Shown here piece by piece: positions 11,295-22,699 of a stretch of 64,000 nucleotides of DNA (positions are counted from its first letter, which is position 1; each line of letters starts with the position of its first letter). The DNA lies in contig NC_070568.1 in NCBI RefSeq assembly GCF_026914185.1, positions 2,500,001-2,564,000 on the forward strand, written 5' to 3'. The DNA is from Puccinia triticina (taxonomy: Eukaryota > Basidiomycota > Pucciniomycetes > Pucciniales > Pucciniaceae). Below the pieces are notes generated by a model. That model did not search any database and was not told where the DNA came from. It worked only from the letters and a program-made list of their open reading frames with translations. A program made the position numbers and the translations under genes.

Positions 11295-12601
11295 ATGTCC
11301 CGGTTTGGACTTGACCTTTTCAATAGGGAAAATCCTCCCGCAGGTTACTTCTCAGCCTCCGAATTGTGGCGGATTTGCGGTCTTGGTCCCCAACCGGCGC
11401 AATTGACCGTAAGTTTTTTTTTTGTCTCTAGATCAAAGTGATACTGAAACACCTTTCTGGTCTTCAGCCTCAGGTGATCAACTGCAACACTAGTTTCAGG
11501 TTGTTCTACGAAAAGTTTTCATCAACAAACAAGTCAACGTGGGCAATGCTTAAATCCGAGAAGCCAAAGCTTTTCCCAATCAAATTCCTCGCTTTGTCAA
11601 CCCTCAAGGATTTCCAAGAGCTTGTTGCAAGCAAGTGCAATGATCAGTTTGACGGCGCCGGTGATCTCATTTGAAACGCTATTATCAAAGGATCACCACG
11701 AATTGAGTGGAAAGTCTCAATGAATATTGATGATGGCGACAAGTTCAAGAAGTCCGCTGACTACCAAATCACGGATGAGTCTTCATTCGATTACTGGACT
11801 GCTGCCGTCATTTTGACTGGCCGGGACCGCACGAAGGCATCATTGGAACTTCTCATGATCAACCCCAAGACCGCCAAGAAGCAAGCTAAGGCCGCCATTG
11901 ACATCAAGAAGCATGTCTTGACCCAAAAGGCTGCGATATCAGTCTCATCATTGAAGGCCACCAATCCATCCGATCCTTCAGCAATCACCATGGCGGGTGA
12001 TTTTGATGTGATCAATCTTTGTACTAATCAGATATTCGCTGTGAACCCGCCCAACGTGAAGTACGAACCAAGAATGCCTGTGCATATCAACCCGACCGAT
12101 CCCACTCAATATATACCTCTGACTACTGCTATGGTCCAACAATGGGCCCATGCCATTGTCCGTATTTTCCCTTTTTTTCCCATCAATTTTCATAACACTG
12201 ACAGGTGGTTGCTTTTGCAGGTTGAAGGGAAGGCGGGAGTAGACGTTTGCACCCCCCCTGCTGATTTTAAATTCAAGAAGTTGTCCACGTTGAAAAAACG
12301 CAAACTCCAGAATGTGTCTACCCACTGGAGCCCCGGCCCCGAGTCCAATTCTGACAGCGCGTCCGTAATCGATCTCGAATTAAACCTCCTCAACAAGTAT
12401 CTTCCATTTGTCAAGATACCGGCGTCTGATAGAGAAGGTATCATCACCATTCTTACCCAGAACAAGGCGACAAATCCCAAGGTTTTCCAATCAAAAGATA
12501 TAACTCGAGATATAATGAGACAATGGGACTTACCCAATGTCTTTGTTGCCCAGTTGCGCAACAATGCCCACAAGTTTGAAAAATTTAAATCTTCTGAGTA
12601 G
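11295..12601 (+). pseudogene. Rust-type hypothetical gene with one in-frame TGA
   Basis: Exon 1 is 11295-11408 (38 codons, starts MSRFGLDLFN). A 59-bp intron follows (11409-11467, GTAAGT...TTCAG). Exon 2 runs 11468-12601 in frame and ends FKSSE. The reading frame is clean except for TGA at 11672-11674. The C-terminal ~75 residues (LNLLNKYLPFV ... VFVAQLRNNAHKF) look alpha-helical and resemble a SAM-like small domain; this is a weak impression. A stretch near 12160-12220 has intron-like composition, but removing it breaks the frame, so it is kept as coding. No function is known to me. The single stop makes this a probable recent pseudogene, or a live gene with an assembly error. Confidence 0.55.
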
Positions 12602-12660
12602 ATTTATATCACTTTTTTCCTCATTCACAGAATCATCCAGCATTTACCCTAAAAAAATAG

Positions 12661-12742
12661 CCCATTGTAGCCTTATATTTCCAAAAATAAAAACCCATTC
12701 TAGCCTTAAAGTTCCAAAAGATAACCCATTGTAGCCTTACAG
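12661..12742 (+). repeat. Three-copy tandem repeat, ~32 bp
   Basis: Units begin CCCATTNTAGCCTTA at 12661, 12694 and 12725 and continue with an A-rich spacer. Confidence 0.7.
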
Positions 12743-13289
12743 TTACCCAGTCTTCTCCAATCACTTCTATCATGAATTAAAGCCTTGAAGTAAACTTTAT
12801 CTTGATTTTATCATATTTGTCTCATAAAAATTACCATCTTTGATTACCTCCGCTGCAAATGGCCACTTTATGCCACATCAAATCAAGACCAAGTGTTCAC
12901 AGTTTAGTCAAAAAAACCGGAATTGGATGAAAAGAGACTCTTTATTTTGAGACCTCACAAAGCGTGGGCACTGCAATATGGTGGAAGAACTGCCTAGCAA
13001 GCAAAATAACTGTCCAAACTTGGCATGGGCCATGGTTATTGAAAAGAAACCACACAACTGGGTTGTGATGACACTATAGGCTCCCATATGCCATAAATTG
13101 CTAGAAGTCTGCTTTCTACTGTTGCTGCTCTCGGAAAAGGTGAGGAAGGACATTTGGGCACTGGTGAATATGACAAAGCAGCTCACCGAGCTTGGAAGAT
13201 GGAAGGATCTCATTTTCTCCCATTTTCTAATACCCGCATCCAAGAGATCAGTTCTTTTGCGAATAAAGTTGACTTGCACTGACAGCATT
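12743..13289. other. No gene seen
   Basis: Mixed-composition sequence with only short open frames on both strands. Nothing recognised. Confidence 0.4.
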
Positions 13290-13752
13290 TAAGCCTCGGA
13301 TGCGCGCATCCCCGTTAATCTGGGATGCACGCAACCAATTTAACATTGGTTGCGCGTATCCGATGCAATCCGCATCCGAGTTGACATCGGGGGACAGTAA
13401 CCCGAGGGTTTTGCCACCCGATTCAAACTTGGCTGGTCCGCGGCCGAGCCAAAATCGGCAGGCTGTCTGACCGACAAAGTAAATTCCTCGATCAGTGGCC
13501 AGCCGAGTTAACCTCGGCCGCCACCAACCGAGCAATGGAAGCTTGGTTGACAGCTCAAGCGAGCTTTCATCTGATATGAAAGCTCGGTTACGGACCCACC
13601 GAGTAAAATGAACATTGGTGGGTCAATCACCGAGGATTTCGAATCATCGGTGGGTAAATCACCGATGATTTCGAATCATCGGTGGGTAAATCACCGATGA
13701 TTTCGAATCATCGGTGAGTCAACAGCCGATGATTTTGAATCATCGGCTGTTC
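13290..13752. repeat. Cluster of imperfect palindromes
   Basis: Successive inverted repeats: GGATGCGCGCATCC, AACCAATTTAACATTGGTT, an 11-bp perfect stem at 13560-13586 (arm CGAGCTTTCAT), then four near-palindromes built from CACCGATGAT TTCGAATCATCGGTG at about 13629-13752, spaced by GGGTAAAT. Each could form a cruciform or RNA hairpin. No coding potential. Confidence 0.75.
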
Positions 13753-13849
13753 CACCCTCCTCGGAGAACTTTCCCGGGGAGGTGCCCTCCGGCAGTTAGC
13801 ACGTCGAGCCACAGTGGCCGGAGCAGTCTGCTCGCTGGTCCAAGAACTC

Positions 13850-15060
13850 GACTCGCCGGTCCAAGCAGACTGCTCAGACTAGCGAGCAGTGCTACCCGAT
13901 CACGTACGTTACAGGTACTATACCCGCTTCGCCAGCAGGTTAACCTGTCAAGCTGCTGGCCGAGCAGGTCAACCTGCAGGCCAAGCAGGTTCAGGTACCT
14001 GGCCAGCGAGCGGGTCAACCTGCTGGCCAAGCAGGTAACAGTACCTGGTCGGCGAGCAGGCTGACCTACTCGCCGAGCAGGTAAAAGCTTGTCGAGCAGG
14101 TACTTTTACCTGCTCGGCCATTAGCATAACCTGCTTGTCGAGCATGTACGGTTACAGGTACTTGCTCCGACTCGGCCAGCAGTTCAACCTGCTGGCCAGG
14201 AAATAGTACCTGCTCGGCGAGCAGGTTGACCTACTCGCCGAGCAGGTAAAAGCTCGCGGAGCAGGTATTTCTACCTGCTCGGCCATCAACCTGGTCGCCG
14301 GGCAGGTACAGTTACAGGTACCTGCTCCGGCTCGGCCAGCGGGTCATCCTGCTGGCCAAGCAGGTAACAGTACCTGCTCGGCGAGCAGGTTGACCTACTT
14401 GCCGAGCAGGTAAAAGCTCTCCGAGCAGGTACTTTTACCTGCTCGGCCATCGGGATGACCTGCTCGCTGAGCAGGTAGTTACAGGTACCTGCTCCGGCTC
14501 GGCCAGCGGGTCATCCTACTGGCCAAGCAGGTAACAGCTCGCCGAGCAGGTATTTTTACCTGCTCGGCCATCAACCTGGTCGCCGGGCAGGTACAGTTAC
14601 ACGTACCTTCTCCGGCTCGGCCAGCGGGTCATCCTGCTGGCCAAGCAGGTAACAGTACCTGCTTGGTGAGCTTTTCCCTGCTCGCCGAGTAGGTCAACCT
14701 GCTCGCCGAGTAGGTCAACCTGCTCGCCAAGCAGGTATTTTTACCTGCTCGGCCATCAGGATGACCTGCCCGCCGAGCAGGTGCTTTTACCTGCTTGGTA
14801 AGCAGGTTGACCTGATCTTCAAGCAGATACCTGTAGCCGCTTCGAAGCGGGAACAAGTACCTGCTCGCCCAGCAGGTACTGTTACCTGCTTGGCCAGTTG
14901 ACCTGCTGGCCGCGCCGGAGCAGGTACCTGTAACTGTACCTGCTCAGCGAGCAGGTCATCCCGATGGCCGAGCAGGTAAAAGTACCTGCTTGGCGAGCTT
15001 TTACCTGCTCGGCAACCATGTAGGTCATAACCTGCCAGTGCTAGCCAATTCCTGAGGGCA
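13850..15060. repeat. AGCAGGT/ACCTGCT complex array
   Basis: About 1.2 kb in which AGCAGGT and its complement ACCTGCT recur every 10-30 bp, mixed with GCCGAGC and CTGGCC motifs. A larger unit of about 165 bp (TACCTGCTCCGGCTCGGCCAGC ... GTAGTTACAGG) is recognisable three to four times between 14150 and 14660. Open frames here are composition artefacts. Confidence 0.85.
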
Positions 15061-15076
15061 AATCTCCGCAGGCAAA

Positions 15077-16680
15077 CTGCTAAAACTGCTAAAGCAATTT
15101 TTCCTGGGAGCAAAACTCCACAGGCAAACTGCTAAAGCAGTTTTCCTGGGAGCAAAACTCCACAGGCAAACTGCTAAAGCAGTTTTCCTGGGAGCAAAAC
15201 TCCACAGGCAAACTTCTAAAGCAGTTTTCCTGGGAGCAAAACTCCACAGGCAAACTGCTAAAGCAGTTTTCCTGGGAGCAAAACTCCACAGGCAAACTGC
15301 TAAAGCAGTTTTCCTGGGAGCAAAACTCCACAGGCAAACTGCTAAAGCAGTTTTCCTGGGAGCAAAACTCCACAGGCAAACTGCTAAAGCAGTTTTCCTG
15401 GGAGCAAAACTCCACAGGCAAACTGCTAAAGCAGTTTTCCTGGGAGCAAAACTCCACAGGCAAACTGCTAAAGCAGTTTTCCTGGGAGCAAAACTCCACA
15501 GGCAAACTGCTAAAGCAGTTTTCCTGGGAGCAAAACTCCACAGGCAAACTGCTAAAGCAGTTTTCCTGGGAGCAAAACTCCACAGGCAAACTGCTAAAGC
15601 AGTTTTCCTGGGAGCAAAACTCCACAGGCAAACTGCTAAAGCAGTTTTCCTGGGAGCAAAACTCCACAGGCAAACTGCTAAAGCAGTTTTCCTGGGAGCA
15701 AAACTCCACAGGCAAACTGCTAAAGCAGTTTTCCTGGGAGCAAAACTCCACAGGCAAACTGCTAAAGCAGTTTTCCTGGGAGCAAAACTCCACAGGCAAA
15801 CTGCTAAAGCAGTTTTCCTGGGAGCAAAACTCCACAGGCAAACTGCTAAAGCAGTTTTCCTGGGAGCAAAACTCCACAGGCAAACTGCTAAAGCAGTTTT
15901 CCTGGGAGCAAAACTCCACAGGCAAACTGCTAAAGCAGTTTTCCTGGGAGCAAAACTCCACAGGCAAACTGCTAAAGCAGTTTTCCTGGGAGCAAAACTC
16001 CACAGGCAAACTGCTAAAGCAGTTTTCCTGGGAGCAAAACTCCACAGGCAAACTGCTAAAGCAGTTTTCCTGGGAGCAAAACTCCACAGGCAAACTGCTA
16101 AAGCAGTTTTCCTGGGAGCAAAACTCCACAGGCAAACTGCTAAAGCAGTTTTCCTGGGAGCAAAACTCCACAGGCAAACTGCTAAAGCAGTTTTCCTGGG
16201 AGCAAAACTCCACAGGCAAACTGCTAAAGCAGTTTTCCTGGGAGCAAAACTCCACAGGCAAACTGCTAAAGCAGTTTTCCTGGGAGCAAAACTCCACAGG
16301 CAAACTGCTAAAGCAGTTTTCCTGGGAGCAAAACTCCACAGGCAAACTGCTAAAGCAGTTTTCCTGGGAGCAAAACTCCACAGGCAAACTGCTAAAGCAG
16401 TTTTCCTGGGAGCAAAACTCCACAGGCAAACTGCTAAAGCAGTTTTCCTGGGAGCAAAACTCCACAGGCAAACTGCTAAAGCAGTTTTCCTGGGAGCAAA
16501 ACTCCACAGGCAAACTGCTAAAGCAGTTTTCCTGGGAGCAAAACTCCACAGGCAAACTGCTAAAGCAGTTTTCCTGGGAGCAATACTCCACAGGCAAACT
16601 GCTAAAGCAGTCTTCCTGGGAGCAAAACTCCACAGGCAAACTGCTAAAGCAGTCTTCCTGGGAGCAAAACTCCACAGGAA
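15077..16680. repeat. 42-bp minisatellite, ~38 copies
   Basis: The unit starts CTGCTAAAGCAG and continues TTTTCCTGGGAGC ... CACAGGCAAA, 42 bp. Copies from about 15250 to 16560 are identical; variants occur only at the two edges. Since 42 is a multiple of three, the minus strand is open for over 500 codons as 14-residue repeats (core NCFSSLPVEF). That frame contains no ATG, its only start being GTG in the last unit, so it is not called a gene. Each unit contains the palindrome CTGCT-AA-AGCAG. Confidence 0.95.
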
Positions 16681-16904
16681 AACTGAAAAAATAGGAGCAA
16701 CTGAAAATAATATTTCTAATTAAAAACTCCGCTAGCTAATGACAATCTTTGAGGATTAAGAGAAATGTCTGAATAGTGAAAATAAATCACCTGAAAGCAG
16801 GAACGCACTAGCTTTGTCTTTTGCCTAACTGCTGGATAGAGAGAAGAAAGAAAGCTTTGATCTGAGAATTGAGAGAAGAGAAGGCTACAAACGCAGGATA
16901 AAGC
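16681..16904. other. No gene seen
   Basis: Short AT-rich spacer between the 42-bp array and the copia remnant, perhaps eroded copia sequence. Confidence 0.35.
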
Positions 16905-17902
16905 TACTTCCTCACTTTGATCAATCAACACACAGGGTTTATCAGCATCACTCTTCCCAAGAAGAAATCCGATGCCACCACTGCAATTCTGGACTTTCAA
17001 AAATTCTTTGAGCGCCAGACTGGCCAAGTCATCATCAAGAAGATGATCACCAACGGGGGCGGGAAATTTTGTAATCACTCTCTTTTGGGTATCCTTCACC
17101 AAAGCGGAATTCAACACAACGCCTTGCCTCCCTACACCCGCAGCACAATGGCGTAGCTGAGCAAGCCAACAAAACCATCATCAACATGGACAGATGTATG
17201 ATGGTGCAGTCTGAGCTTGCCAAGGAATGGTGGGGCAAAGCCGTTTTCACTGCGATGGCGACCACTAACTGCCTCCCTTCTCTCAGAAAAAGCAAGATCA
17301 GCCCAATCCAACAACTCTTTGGCAAGGTTCCCAACATGAAGTTCTTCTGACCCTTTGGCTGCAAAATGTGGGTGATCAAGTGCAACCAACTCCGCACATC
17401 CGAATTTGACGCCATCTCATGGGATGGCATTCTAATTGGGTACACCAATGACTATTCTTCTTATAGGGTCATCAGGACCTCAGACAAGAAAATCATTGAG
17501 ATGAGAAATGCATACTTTGATGAGTCACAATTCCCTTCATTCTCCGCGCTTAATCCTAGTCTTGATCTATCCCCTCTTGATCCACTACCTGACTTCTCCA
17601 GACAACCACCTCTCCCACTCATCAATTTTGACAGCAATGAAGAGGAGGATCTTTGACAGGACCTCGATCCTGAAGATCACTTGGACTCTGATGTTTCCTC
17701 CTCGTCGGACATGTCAGTGGGTAGCGACCTTGACCAACAGGGGCCTCCCCAGCCTGCTCAACACCTCATCCTCCGCCTTGGTCCTCACCCGACTCAAGTC
17801 AATGGTGATGTTGACCCATCCAATATTATCAACCATCCTTGGCGGTCCGCTGTCATGGTTAATAAACCATCAGCACCACGTGAAGGTCCCGGGCTGAACT
17901 GA
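16905..17902 (+). pseudogene. Degenerate Ty1/copia integrase fragment
   Basis: A decayed piece of a second copia lineage, different from the complete copy at 3.7-9.8 kb. The first frame (16917-17156) reads NQHTGFISITLPKKKSDA ... MITNGGGKFCNHS, the integrase core with the usual second Asp lost (TNGGG for TDGGG). A frameshift near 17145 leads to EQANKTIIN ... LAKEWWGKAV, then TGA at 17348-17350 (KFF*PFGC), then CKMWVIKCNQ ... MRNAYFDESQFPSF to 17656. A further shifted frame extends to 17902. At least three lesions; no LTRs seen. Confidence 0.85.
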
Positions 17903-18123
17903 TTGAAATCTTGAAGTATCCAAGACCAAAAATCATCTATCTTTTGGTTATTAGACCGGATAGCATCTTCCGAAATCCTAACCCAGCTTTTTGAAAGCTG
18001 CTCGTCTTCCTCCGTGGTGAAATTGGGTCCTCGGCGTTTGGTTGTATTTGTTGCTGCAGCGAGGGAGTTTGTGGCAGGGGCCGGTGATGGGGCTGAGGCA
18101 TTCTGGGCCGTTGCGGCAGGCAT
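17903..18123 (-). pseudogene. Myb/SANT-like DNA-binding domain fragment
   Basis: ATG at 18123 opens a frame with an Ala/Pro-rich leader followed by RRGPNFTTEEDEQLSKSWV and NNQKIDDFWSWILQDFN. This pattern (acidic EED...L..SW, then FW..I) is typical of Myb/SANT-like proteins that accompany PIF/Harbinger transposons in rust and other genomes. It stops where the copia remnant begins (about 17903), so the C-terminal part is lost. No transposase is adjacent. Confidence 0.5.
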
Positions 18124-18259
18124 GGGATGGCAGTCTGGGGCGGCTGTTGATGTGGAGATGGGGCAATAGGTGGGTGTACCACGGTTGAGATGGCTACATA
18201 GAGCTACTCTGGCTTAATCCAGGTGTTTTGCATATTCAAGTTGCTCTTAATCCCAGAAG

Positions 18260-18667
18260 CAACGGTGGGTAGTTACAATAAGAGTTACTATCAGTTTTTT
18301 TTCTCCTTTGGTCTTTAATTTAAAATTCAGATCCACATAATGATTTCTTTCAGCCAGATCAAGAAGTCATAGCTCTACTCTAATAACTGGTGAAATAATT
18401 TCCCATTTTTGTAAATAGACTGACTGTATATACTTGATTACACTTCCAGTTTTTATTTACTGGTTTTAGTTACTAGTAAATGCAAAATTTGACACGGAAT
18501 AAGGGATATCAATTCATTCTTTCTACAAAAATGGAAAAATCTTTCACCAATTTTTAGAGGAGAGCTCTGACTTCTTGATCTAGCTGACAGAATATATTAT
18601 TTGGTTCCTAATTTTGAGTTGAAGACCAAAGAAGAGGATTTATGGTTATCGTAACTACCCACCGTTG
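18260..18667. mobile_element. Small TIR element A, 408 bp
   Basis: Ends are 22-bp inverted repeats with one mismatch, starting CAACGGTGGGTAGTTAC. The flanks are CCAGAAG (18253-18259) and CCAGGAG (18668-18674), a 7-bp target duplication with one change. No coding capacity, AT-rich core. Same terminal motif and duplication length as elements B (19011) and D (43204). Confidence 0.75.
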
Positions 18668-18760
18668 CCAGGAGTAGCAAGGAGTAAAGTTACTCCTGCT
18701 TACTCCAAATCGTACTCCAAGGAGGAGTTTAGTCCGACTAAATCGGACCCAATGTGGATG

Positions 18761-19010
18761 CAATGCCTGGCAATGCCTGGCATTGCCAGGCATTTGCCAG
18801 GCATTTGCCAGGAATTGTCAGGCATTTGCCAGGCATTGCCAGGCATTTGACAGGCATTGCCAGGCATTTGCCAGGCATTGCCAGGCATTTGCCAGGCATT
18901 GCCAGGCATTTGCCAGGCATTTCCAGGCATTTGCCAGGCATTTCCAGGCATTTGCCAGGCATTTCCGGGCATTTGCCAGGCATTTCCGGGCATTTGCCAG
19001 GCATTGCCAG
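18761..19010. repeat. TGCCAGGCATT tandem array, first copy
   Basis: Tandem units of 10-11 bp, TGCCAGGCAT(T), arranged in about 21-bp pairs. TGCC-A-GGCA is itself a short palindrome. All frames are open for composition reasons only. It ends where element B is inserted. Confidence 0.92.
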
Positions 19011-19341
19011 CAACGGTGGGCCGCTATGCTACATTTAGTCCGTAGTTCAGCGCAGCGTAGCGGATCTAAACTACAATCGACAGGGTTTTCCGTTAGCGGG
19101 CAGTGATTGCCCGCTACCGCTAACAGGCACCCCTTGAAACTACAGGGCCTCTATCGCCGCTATCAGCGCTAGCAGTGCTATTCAACCGCTAAAAAAGCTG
19201 ATAGCGCTGTTAGCGCCCGTTAGCGTAGTGTAGCGGCCCGTAGCGGGCCCTACAACTAACGGCAATGTGTCAGGAACTACGCAACGCTAAACTAGCAGAT
19301 AGCGCACGCTACGGATAGTTTAGCGTAGCGGCCCACCGTTG
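19011..19341. mobile_element. Small TIR element B, 331 bp
   Basis: Terminal inverted repeats of 21 bp with one mismatch (CAACGGTGGGCCGCTA...). Perfect 7-bp duplication TTGCCAG on both sides (19004-19010, 19342-19348), taken from the TGCCAGGCAT array. The core is dominated by TAGCG/CGCTA motifs and is highly self-complementary. Confidence 0.8.
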
Positions 19342-19348
19342 TTGCCAG

Positions 19349-20160
19349 GCATGTCAGCTCCGGTCTCTTTGGTGACACGGAGTTGATAGGGTTGTGAGTT
19401 CGCGCTGTAGCCGCTAGGATAGCGGCCAGCGGAATTAGGGCCACACTATAACCTTTTCAGGCCAATGGGAATAAACCACACCTCGACGCTGAATAGCGGA
19501 GGGGCTAGCTCCCTTACAAAAGTAAGGGGACGGGACAATGACTCGAGCCAGGTGCCGTAGCTTAGAACAAATAAGGGTTATTTTCCAAGTTACAGGTGTG
19601 ATAACAATCACCTGTAACTAGAAAATACACGAGCTGAGGTTGAAAAAGCTGTAAGGGAAAGAGAAAGTTAGTTGATTATTGTAAACCCCACTCACTATTG
19701 ATTTGTAGTAAGGTTGGCGGGTTTTTTATGTCTAATAATCTTGGGGGAAAGATCTCTCCAGAGGAAAGATCCCCCCCTTTTATATTACAGGGACCTGATC
19801 CTCCTTCGAGTCAAGGCCCCAGAGGGATCCTTAACTCCAAGGAGGGGGAAGAGGTCCACGGAATTCAGAGGAGGAATTACATGAATAATTATGTAATCTC
19901 TCTATGTATGGTAAATCCATAGAGAGATATACTCCATTAGTAAATTATTATTCTCAATCAAGGTAAATACATAAGTGTTAAATCATACAGTTTAGTACAT
20001 ATAAAGTGAAGATTGCAACAAAAGTAATATTATAAGACAACAGGAGGACTTGAACACAGGATCTTACACAAGATCAAGGTCAATCTTAAGATAGCTTTTA
20101 GCCATTGGGTTACATGACTTGTAATTATCATTGTAGACACATGGACGATTGTCTCAGTGG
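19349..20160. other. Non-coding stretch with hairpins
   Basis: No supported gene. A perfect 11-bp inverted repeat lies at 19588-19619 (arm AGTTACAGGTG). The sequence around 19690-19800, with TTTTATATTAC, could be part of an old LTR, but no boundaries were found. Confidence 0.35.
20030..20122 (-). repeat. tRNA-like sequence with Pol III boxes (possible SINE fragment)
   Basis: Read on the minus strand, TAACCCAATGG resembles an A box with one deviation and TGTTCAAGTCC matches a B box. They are about 50 nt apart, but a full cloverleaf does not fold, so this is not called a tRNA gene. Confidence 0.25.
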
Positions 20161-20162
20161 CT

Positions 20163-20322
20163 GACAAGGCATTTGCCAGGCATTTGCCAGGCATTGCCAG
20201 GCATTTGCCAGGCATTGCCAGGCATTTGCCAGGCATTGCCAGGCATTTGCCAGGCATTGCCAGGCATTGCCAGGCATTTGCCAGGCATTGCCAGGCATTT
20301 GCCAGGCATTGCCAGGCATTTT
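20163..20322. repeat. TGCCAGGCATT tandem array, second copy
   Basis: Same 10-11-bp unit as at 18761-19010, about 15 units. It abuts the 3' end of the Pro-rich minus-strand gene remnant and appears to have truncated it. Confidence 0.92.
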
Positions 20323-20329
20323 CTGTGCA

Positions 20330-21283
20330 CTTACCGGGAGCGCAGCGGGAGGTGGGTTGAGTCCAGGAGTGCTAATGGGAGAGGTGGCACCCTGCGCAAA
20401 ACCAATTGACATTTCGTCAAAGTCTTGAGTTCGACGGGTGATTGCAGGGACCGGGACCGGTACTTTAAAACCTGAAATGGATGGGAGGTTGGATGGTGTG
20501 GGGGGGGTTGGTGAGGGATGTCTGTACCCTTGTGGATGGGGTGGCCAGTGATTTGGCGGTAGTGGCTGTCTGGGTGGTAGTTGGGCTTGATCGCTCGGTG
20601 TTCTCCCCTCTTGGTTTCCCGCCAAGACCGGCGCTGATTTGGTAGAAAACGTCTGCCTGACCCAACTTTCCCTCTGCTTCTGCCGCCATCCCTTTCTTGA
20701 ATGCTTCTAGAATTGCCACTTTGATGTCCATCTTCCCAAGCCACTGTCCTGCCAAACCTGCCTCCACTCTCCCCGCTACTCCTACTGGATTCTCTGTTGG
20801 ACAGTGCAAGTGTTGCAGAAAATCTCAGCATCATGACCCCTTTTCCGTTTATGGATCTGTTTTGAGTTCGCTGAGGTTACCTGCCGAGGGTTTGGTTCCT
20901 TTTGTCCCTTGCTCTCCTTCACCTCCTATTTCTTCCCATATCTCCTCTACCCCCTTTGATCCTTCTTTCCCTAACGCATCAAACCCCTCCTCTATCTCTC
21001 CTTCCTTGCCTTCTGGAGCCCGCGATGTCAATCTGGTCCGGATTCTCCTCGTTGAGGCTTTGATGGTGACCTTCTTTGGTCTTTTGGAAGGCGGGGCTGG
21101 AATTTTTGGGTGGGTAGGTCCTCCCACTTCTATTTTGTCCTGCTGGTCTTGCACCTGCGTGGACAACTCTCGAGTCAGCCTCGGCTACGTTGTATCCCTC
21201 TGTTCTTGTGTATCCGCCTGAGTGTTGCTGATGCCGGAGATCTGTTTCACAGTCGCCGTCGCTGCTGCTATCAAATTTGACAT
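20330..21283 (-). pseudogene. Degenerate Pro/Thr-rich gene, gag-like
   Basis: Minus-strand coding remnants in at least two frames. From ATG at 21283: MSNLIAAAATVKQISG..., a TAG near 21188, then a basic/acidic region (PSKRPKKVTIKAS ... IWEEIGGEGE), stops near 20848, then KMDIKVAILEAFKKGMAAEAE, and after a further shift a Pro-rich tail (DEMSIGFAQGATSPIS). The layout, a coiled N-terminus followed by low-complexity Pro/Thr, would suit a retroelement gag, but no zinc knuckle is visible and I do not recognise the family. The TGCCAGGCA array cuts its 3' end. It lies head to head with the DIRS element. Confidence 0.4.
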
Positions 21284-21539
21284 ACTTTTAGTGTCCTGAT
21301 CCACCTAACATTTGAAATGTTTCCTGATTGGCGAGGGTCCTAAGTTTTCCTTAGTCGGCGAAAAAAGTTTTCCTGATCAGCGGGGTTGATAGGTAAGCTG
21401 AGATCGGCTGAATCTGATGGAGTCGTGGTTCCGGGTCGGCTGCTGCAGGCCGGTACCGGTTGCTCCTCAACCAACTAGGTTTCAGCGCTTGACCACTGCA
21501 AACTCAGTTGCGGGGTGCCGCGCCTCCCCCGGGGGAGGC

Positions 21540-22490
21540 GCTGCTGATCAACCTCTGCCTGCGCTCTTCGGCCCTACCTGACCGGAACACCGGGCCTCTT
21601 CAACGACGCCGCAATCCCAACCAATGACAATCTAGGATTTACGCCGTTTTTCGAGAGGAACCTCCTCGCTTTCAGGGCGCCACTCCCGCTGACCATTTTC
21701 AACAAGGTCTGGCAGGATCGGGCGCTAGCTTATCAAGCCAAAAAGAGGATGAAGTCAGACAACGGGGACAAAGACCGCTACAACGGGTACCCATACCCAT
21801 GCAAATACCTCCAGACCTACCAAGAATGGTCAGTGAACCATCAGGTTTTTTTTGAAGCAGTAGTTAAAATACCCAGCCAAGCCAACCTTGCAGTCTGGCT
21901 ACCACTCCACAAGAAAAATTGTGATCAAATCATCAAAAGAGAAGGATTTATGACAACGCTACCCTATGATATCCACGTACGGACTAACGCGCTTACGTAC
22001 CGGGTGACAATGCCGGATGGGTCCTTGTTGGTGGCAAACATTTCAATTTACCAGAAGGAGATTGTATCCACAGTACACTCAAAAGTGCTCCGATTTGAAG
22101 AGGATGAGTTCAAAGATAACCCTTACGCCGTAGGGGGTTGCAGGTTTGGTTGGGACCCAATCACAGGCCAACCAACGGCCAAGAAAGACAACCAGTCAAG
22201 CAAGATTCCTCTCCACCTTCAACAAATTATGCCAAAAGGGAAAGCTCTTTCTACGCGACCAGGATTAGATATCCCAAAGGGACCAAGCGGGTCCAAAGAT
22301 CAACACTCTAAACAAGGCGGTTTCAGAAGCAATTGTTTGGGGCCTAGCATCAACGATTGAGACAAAGGAGGGGCGCAAGGCAATGGCGGACACGGGGGGG
22401 AAGCGGGAATCGTGGTGGGACCGGGAATGGGGGAGGTAATGCAGGAAGGGTTTACAATAAGGGGAAATCTTATTAGTTAGCGGGTTCATT
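21540..22490 (+). pseudogene. DIRS-type element, gag-like region
   Basis: Reading frame from about 21600: LPLTIFNKVWQDRA, then GYPYPCKYLQTYQEWSVNHQ, VWLPLHKKNCDQIIKREGF, YDIHVRTNAL, NPYAVGGCRFGWDP. Similar blocks precede the reverse transcriptase of rust DIRS-like elements (recalled, not searched). TGA at 22358-22360 interrupts a Gly-rich tail that otherwise runs on in frame. No zinc finger is evident. Confidence 0.6.
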
Positions 22491-22699
22491 TTGATTTTTT
22501 ATTCAATTAAAACTCATGGCTTCAGGGGGGTTGTCAATAGACACCTCACCACCCAGTGGTACATTTAACTCGGCGATTTAAGATTAAGTCTTAGTAGCAA
22601 TGAACATGTTAAGCAATTTCTGACTAATCTCAAAATGTGTCCCACGCCAGTAAGAGCGCCCCACATGTGAGAGAAATTAGGAGCACGTACAGGAAGAAA

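Noticed and set aside
12162..12220. 59-bp intron in the gene at 11295-12601
   Set aside because: It has donor, branch and acceptor motifs, but removing it shifts the frame to an immediate stop; reading through keeps the frame.
15089..16675. 528-codon minus-strand open frame of FCSQENCFSSLPVE repeats as a gene
   Set aside because: Made entirely of the 42-bp satellite, no ATG, and unit length divisible by three explains the openness.
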